DNA of 44,645 bases from contig DUQI01000028.1 in assembly GCA_012837885.1 (NCBI GenBank), positions 1 to 44,645 on the forward strand. Reading direction: 5' to 3'. A program made the translations under genes and the position numbers. Of this stretch, positions 41,149-44,645 are shown piece by piece. Source of the stretch: Fastidiosipila sp. (GTDB taxonomy: Bacteria > Bacillota > Clostridia > Saccharofermentanales > DTU023). The notes beneath the pieces are model-generated. The model was not told the origin of the DNA. It ran no database searches and worked only from the letters and a program-made list of their open reading frames with translations. Every line of letters starts with the position of its first letter. The first letter of the stretch is position 1.

Positions 41149-42378
41149 TTAGCCGATGATGACAGTACGGTCAAAGTCTGAACGAAGCCGACGGTTTAAA
41201 AGGAGCGCGTAAAGGTCGGCCGCCTTTTGACTCGCTTCCAGTTCGGCTTTGGCCGCGCCTTGAAGCTCGCGCACATCGGAATTTCGCGTGACGATCGGCA
41301 ACGAGGCGTATTTCTTCATCAGTTTCAAAAGGTAGCGCCCGCGCCTCGAAAAGGCGAGCACGCGGATCAGGGAGGGGGTCTCGACTTCGGTCGCCTTTAT
41401 CCGGCCGAGATAAAGATCGGTTAAGGCGCGTCTTGCGCGTGAGGCCGGATAGACCCGGGTCGCCGCCTCGTTGACAAACGACTCATGCGCTGCCGGGTCG
41501 ATGCGCTCATTTGCCATGTTGATCAGGCGCATGGCCAGATCGGGGCGCATCGATTCGAAGCGAAGAAGATCTGTTTTATTTTCACTGATCAAGCGCGAGA
41601 GCACGTGCGGAAAGAGACGCTCAAAGCCGTTCAGCTCGTCTTGAAAACCGTTTGACATCAACGTGGCCAAGACATCGGACGGCATGACGTCGAGCAAGCG
41701 TAATGCCTCTATCGGTTTTGCCGCGTGAAAGGCTTTTTTCAGGACGTTTCGGATATAGCTTGCCGACGCAAAGTGTTCGCCTTTTTCCGAAGCCAGTTCA
41801 TCCGGTCCTTTTCTCTCGATCAGAAGCGGTGAGAATTTTGCTTTCTGCCGCTTCATTGCGACGAGATACGATACAGCGAGTATCGCGTTGCTCCGGCTGA
41901 TTAAGGTTTTGGCTTCATCACCCAATACGTGTCCGAGCGCGCGGGCTCTGGCATCGGCGAAGCCGGTCTTATCCGCTATCGCCTGATTCAATGCCTCTTT
42001 GAATGGAGGCGGTTCTTCACTTAGCACTGCCGCCATATCGTTTAATAGTTGCAGGTCTTTCGTCTCTGCACCGAAGGCGATATGGCGCACGATGCCGAGC
42101 GCTTGCAGAAGCTTTATACCGCCCTCGGCAAAACGCTCCGCCGTCTCGGTCGCGGCCTGTACCGGAAGTTCCAGTACGAGGTCGGCGCCATGATCGACTG
42201 CCCAGGTCGCTCGCGTCCATTTGTCGGCGATCGCCGGGCCGCCGCGCTGCACGAAATCGCCGGACATCGCGATGATCAGCCCGGTGTTGGCACCGAGCCG
42301 TTTTCTCACGTTCGCTATCTGGTAGCGGTGACCATTATGAAACGGATTGTATTCAGCGATGATGCCGCAAGTCTCCAC
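41149..42378 (-). CDS. tmcAL: tRNA(Met) cytidine acetate ligase (YlbM family)
   Basis: 409 residues from a GTG at 42378 with GGGAGG upstream. The N-terminal nucleotidyltransferase fold has GIIAEYNPFHNGH (HxGH), AMSGDFVQRGGPAI and LVLELPVQAATETAERFA. The later SASYIRN element fits the family. In Bacillus the enzyme uses acetate and ATP to acetylate the wobble cytidine of elongator tRNA(Met). Clustering with tyrS puts two tRNA functions together. Confidence 0.92.
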   Translation of the reverse strand: METCGIIAEYNPFHNGHRYQIANVRKRLGANTGLIIAMSGDFVQRGGPAIADKWTRATWAVDHGADLVLELPVQAATETAERFAEGGIKLLQALGIVRHIAFGAETKDLQLLNDMAAVLSEEPPPFKEALNQAIADKTGFADARARALGHVLGDEAKTLISRSNAILAVSYLVAMKRQKAKFSPLLIERKGPDELASEKGEHFASASYIRNVLKKAFHAAKPIEALRLLDVMPSDVLATLMSNGFQDELNGFERLFPHVLSRLISENKTDLLRFESMRPDLAMRLINMANERIDPAAHESFVNEAATRVYPASRARRALTDLYLGRIKATEVETPSLIRVLAFSRRGRYLLKLMKKYASLPIVTRNSDVRELQGAAKAELEASQKAADLYALLLNRRLRSDFDRTVIIG

Positions 42379-42397
42379 GAAGCGTCCTCCCTGATCA

Positions 42398-42426
42398 ATA
42401 GTATGCGCTAGCGTCAGTCAGTTCAA
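42398..42426 (-). promoter_or_regulatory. Promoter of tmcAL-tyrS
   Basis: On the minus strand TTGAAC (42426-42421), 17-base spacer, TACTAT (42403-42398). Good match and spacing, upstream of the GTG at 42378. Confidence 0.65.
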
Positions 42427-42430
42427 GCCG

Positions 42431-42459
42431 TTTCGCCAAGTGACAAAACACGTTATCAT
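42431..42459 (+). promoter_or_regulatory. Weak promoter for the unknown gene at 42465
   Basis: TATCAT (42454-42459) with TTTCGC (42431-42436) 17 bases upstream. The ATG follows 5 bases after the -10 box and has no ribosome binding site. This is the least secure of the three leaderless-looking promoters. Confidence 0.3.
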
Positions 42460-42464
42460 GGCGT

Positions 42465-43745
42465 ATGAGCTTTACCTTTATGAACGACCGTCGCACTCTC
42501 GTCTGGATCGGCCTCAGCATCCTCTTGCTCCTGATCGCCGGCGTCCTGATCGCTTACTATTTTTTGCCCGGTTTCGGCTTTCGCGGCCAAGCCGTCGAAA
42601 TCGCGCCATTGCCGGGGCAGATCTCGGACAACCTTTACGATGAAGACCTGATCGTGCCCGGAATATGGCGGCGTATCGGCGATCGTCTATACGAATCGAT
42701 ATCGACGGGAGAGGCCGAGGTCATGCTGCCGGTCGATCGCTTTACCGTGACCAAGACGAGGCGGCCGACCGACACGTTTCGCGCCAATGAAATCTATGCC
42801 AGAGACGTCTTACTCTACGCGCAGGCCATCGCCGAACAGGGCCGACGCGGAGAATTTCTCACCTTGATCGATGCGTTCGAAGAAGTCTTTTTGCGCGGCA
42901 GTCATCCGCTCACCCGCGTCCTGATCAAGGACGGTGCGGTCAGTGAGATCGGCGGGGAAGACTATGCGCTCTGGTTCGCCTACGAAAAAGCGCTGCTTAT
43001 CGCGTGGCAACGCTGGCCGGAAGCGACGATCGAACGCTCGATCCAGCGAGGCGGCGTCGCTTTGAAGCAGCTTTTCACGACGGACGGCCTCGGTAAACCG
43101 ACTGATTTACCTGACGACGTGACGTATCCCTGGGTATCAACCGATGTACAGCCGACGCCGGCACCGCCGCTCACAGGGGAAGCGATTGTCATCTTTTCCG
43201 ATATCGATCTATACGTCATAAGACAGCTCGCTGCCTTCGATTCCGATTTTGCTGAATTTGCCGACACCTGGACAAAGACGATACACGATTCAATCGCCTC
43301 GGTCGGCGCACCGTTTCCGGCGTATGCAACTTTTGCCGACGGCAGTGGCAATATCGCTGTGCAAGAAGAGAACTTTAGGGTAGAGACGAAAGAAGTGCTG
43401 CAAACGCTCCTCCATCTGGCCGAGAGCGGTCAGGATATCGAAACATCGCTCGACTTTTTCCGACAGCGGCTGTTGGACGGCCAGGGGCTTTCTACGGCCT
43501 ACCGGATCGCGGACGGGGCGGCCGTCGGTACGCCGGCTTTCGCCGATCTCTATGCGCTCGCGGCGAGAATCGGTCGGGCGGCGGACGACACCGTGTTGAC
43601 GGAAGCGGCACTTTCTGAACTGGTGCGCTTCTACGCCGGTAGCCAGACCAGTTTGATTTTCGGTGCGTATTATCGGGATGGAGCCGACAGCGCTTTTGAA
43701 ATGCTTCTGACAGATAACGTGCGGGCTTTGCTCGCTCTACGTTGA
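42465..43745 (+). CDS. Membrane-anchored extracellular protein of unknown function
   Basis: 426 residues. After a short charged start there is one membrane helix (about 13-34, rich in Leu/Ile) and then an extracellular domain of about 390 residues with no cysteine. The domain is mostly helical, with repeated aromatic/acidic helices (DVLLYAQAIAEQGRRGEF, FSDIDLYVIRQLAAFD, FADLYALAARIG), and a short Pro linker, PTPAPP, at about 229-234. The helical-hairpin look recalls (alpha/alpha)6 glycosidases such as GH8, but no catalytic motif can be named, so no function is given. An ATG at 42480 is an alternative start. The following acetyltransferase is only 9 bases away, probably the same transcript. 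Confidence 0.75.
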   Translation: MSFTFMNDRRTLVWIGLSILLLLIAGVLIAYYFLPGFGFRGQAVEIAPLPGQISDNLYDEDLIVPGIWRRIGDRLYESISTGEAEVMLPVDRFTVTKTRRPTDTFRANEIYARDVLLYAQAIAEQGRRGEFLTLIDAFEEVFLRGSHPLTRVLIKDGAVSEIGGEDYALWFAYEKALLIAWQRWPEATIERSIQRGGVALKQLFTTDGLGKPTDLPDDVTYPWVSTDVQPTPAPPLTGEAIVIFSDIDLYVIRQLAAFDSDFAEFADTWTKTIHDSIASVGAPFPAYATFADGSGNIAVQEENFRVETKEVLQTLLHLAESGQDIETSLDFFRQRLLDGQGLSTAYRIADGAAVGTPAFADLYALAARIGRAADDTVLTEAALSELVRFYAGSQTSLIFGAYYRDGADSAFEMLLTDNVRALLALR

Positions 43746-43754
43746 GGTAAGCAC

Positions 43755-44276
43755 ATGATCCTGAACACGAAAAGACTGACCTTAAGGCCTTTTTCCGCAC
43801 AGGATTTTGCTGACGCGTGTGAGATCTTTGAAGACGACCTGACCTGCCGTTATCTGCTGCACGATCCGTGGCGTCCCGATAATCGAGAGCGTGCCTTTGC
43901 CGAAAAACTTCAACAAAACATGCTGACTCAATTAGGAAAGCTTAGCCTCGCCTGCCTGCTCGAATCGAAAATGATCGGCGAACTGGTCTTCTGGTACACC
44001 GGCATGCGACAGACCGTTGAGATCGGTTTTGTCTTTAACCGCGCGTTTGCCGGCCAGGGCTATGCGAGTGAAGCGGCGCGTGCACTCGTCGAGTGGCTGT
44101 TTGAAAAAGAAGATGTCCATAGAATTCAGGCAAATTTGGATGCCAGAAATATCGCTTCGTCCAGAGTGTGTGAACGGATCGGCATGAGGCGTGAAGCGCA
44201 TTTTCTCAAAGACTTCTGGAACAAGGATGAGTGGACCGACAGTTTCGTTTACGGAATGCTTCGGACGGATCTCTAA
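43755..44276 (+). CDS. GNAT family N-acetyltransferase (RimJ/RimL type)
   Basis: 173 residues, with TTGAGG before the ATG. N-terminal TKRLTLRPFSAQDFADACEI, the acetyl-CoA-binding turn NRAFAGQGYASEAARAL (replacing the usual R/Q-x-x-G-x-G/A) and HRIQANLDARNIASSRVCERIGM mark the protein-acetyltransferase-like subgroup. Target unknown; members acetylate ribosomal-protein N-termini, antibiotics or small molecules. Confidence 0.9.
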   Translation: MILNTKRLTLRPFSAQDFADACEIFEDDLTCRYLLHDPWRPDNRERAFAEKLQQNMLTQLGKLSLACLLESKMIGELVFWYTGMRQTVEIGFVFNRAFAGQGYASEAARALVEWLFEKEDVHRIQANLDARNIASSRVCERIGMRREAHFLKDFWNKDEWTDSFVYGMLRTDL

Positions 44277-44427
44277 TTCTATTTCGTTCATTTAGGCGCG
44301 AGTTAACACGCACGGTTATGGACATAGAGCTTTGTGATGAAGAGTTCTTTCAATGACTAGACTTGATCGCCGGCTTGAAATGCATGCCTAATTAGGGGCT
44401 GCTGTACGGTTGCCACATCGGCAAATC

Positions 44428-44645
44428 CTATACAACCGCCGGCGAGAACCAACGATGGTTGGCGGGAAAAAGGTCGATAAAAAGTGAGACAAAAAGATCT
44501 CTCAGGATCTTTTGCAGATTCATCACCAAGAATGAGAGGTGAATCTGTGTTTCACTCGTGGCTTTGAGCTTTGTCATCACAAGTCCTAAGCTGAATCGGC
44601 GTTTGCCTTCACCGAATTTACCTTCGATGGCATTTCGTTCACCGG
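44428..44645 (-). mobile_element. C-terminal part of a DDE transposase (insertion sequence, 5' end outside window)
   Basis: On the minus strand a frame is open from the window edge to a TAG at 44430-44428, giving 71 residues. It begins GERNAIEGKFGEGKRRFSLG and continues VMTKLKATSETQIHLSFLVMN. That pattern is characteristic of the C-terminus of IS5/IS1182-like transposases: the conserved E..F..GK.RYGL region followed by a hydrophobic helix. About 150 bases (44277-44427) between it and the acetyltransferase gene contain small inverted repeats (CCTAATTAGG 44387-44396; TTGCC/GGCAA 44410-44424) but no gene. The terminal inverted repeat could not be fixed without the other end. Confidence 0.8.

Overview
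The window reads as a chromosome segment of a Gram-positive, probably anaerobic member of the Clostridia or a close relative. The reasons are a translational fusion of IspH to ribosomal protein S1, a PASTA-domain Ser/Thr kinase, lipobox lipoproteins, strong AGGAGG-type ribosome binding sites, the MEP isoprenoid pathway (dxr, ispG, ispH), and a gene order close to the Bacillus/Clostridium housekeeping clusters. Species cannot be named from the sequence. Coding density is very high, many genes overlap by 4 bases, and GTG/TTG starts are common.

Layout. 1-120 is the tail of an unknown gene, followed by a terminator. 229-5507 holds a NusG-domain-II membrane protein, a Gx transporter-family membrane protein, a 975-residue secreted protein made of six repeats, and ApbE (FAD:protein FMN transferase lipoprotein). 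I read this as a cell-surface flavinylation/redox locus. ApbE overlaps the first gene of a four-gene polar amino acid ABC importer (5504-8569). 8613-14420 holds a site-2 protease, scpA, scpB, cmk, plsC and the ispH-rpsA fusion. 14518-19038 is a small accessory zone: a TIM-barrel protein, an M20 dipeptidase with an extra N-terminal domain, a DNA-deoxyinosine glycosylase, a HAD protein, and a DUF2975 plus XRE-regulator pair.

19272-29873 is the translation/envelope cluster rpsB-tsf // pyrH-frr-uppS-cdsA-dxr-rseP-ispG-priA. 29953-39894 continues with def-fmt-yugP-like-rsmB-rlmN-prpC-prkC-rsgA-rpe-thiN. tyrS and tmcAL lie on the minus strand (39891-42378), divergent from an unknown membrane-anchored protein and a GNAT acetyltransferase. 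The window ends inside an insertion-sequence transposase (minus strand, from 44428).

Most genes serve protein synthesis, ribosome maturation, chromosome segregation and lipid/isoprenoid supply. The points that look least described are: (i) the six-repeat secreted protein beside ApbE, with an ApbE-motif-like DV[ST]GSTS element; (ii) two fused genes (ispH-rpsA and the dipeptidase) that keep a Shine-Dalgarno sequence and start codon at the fusion joint, ispH-rpsA also having a good internal promoter; (iii) long glutamate-rich tails on both S1 and S2; (iv) promoters whose -10 box lies 5-9 bases before the start codon, suggesting leaderless mRNAs. All functional statements come from reading the sequence and remembered family knowledge; no search was run.
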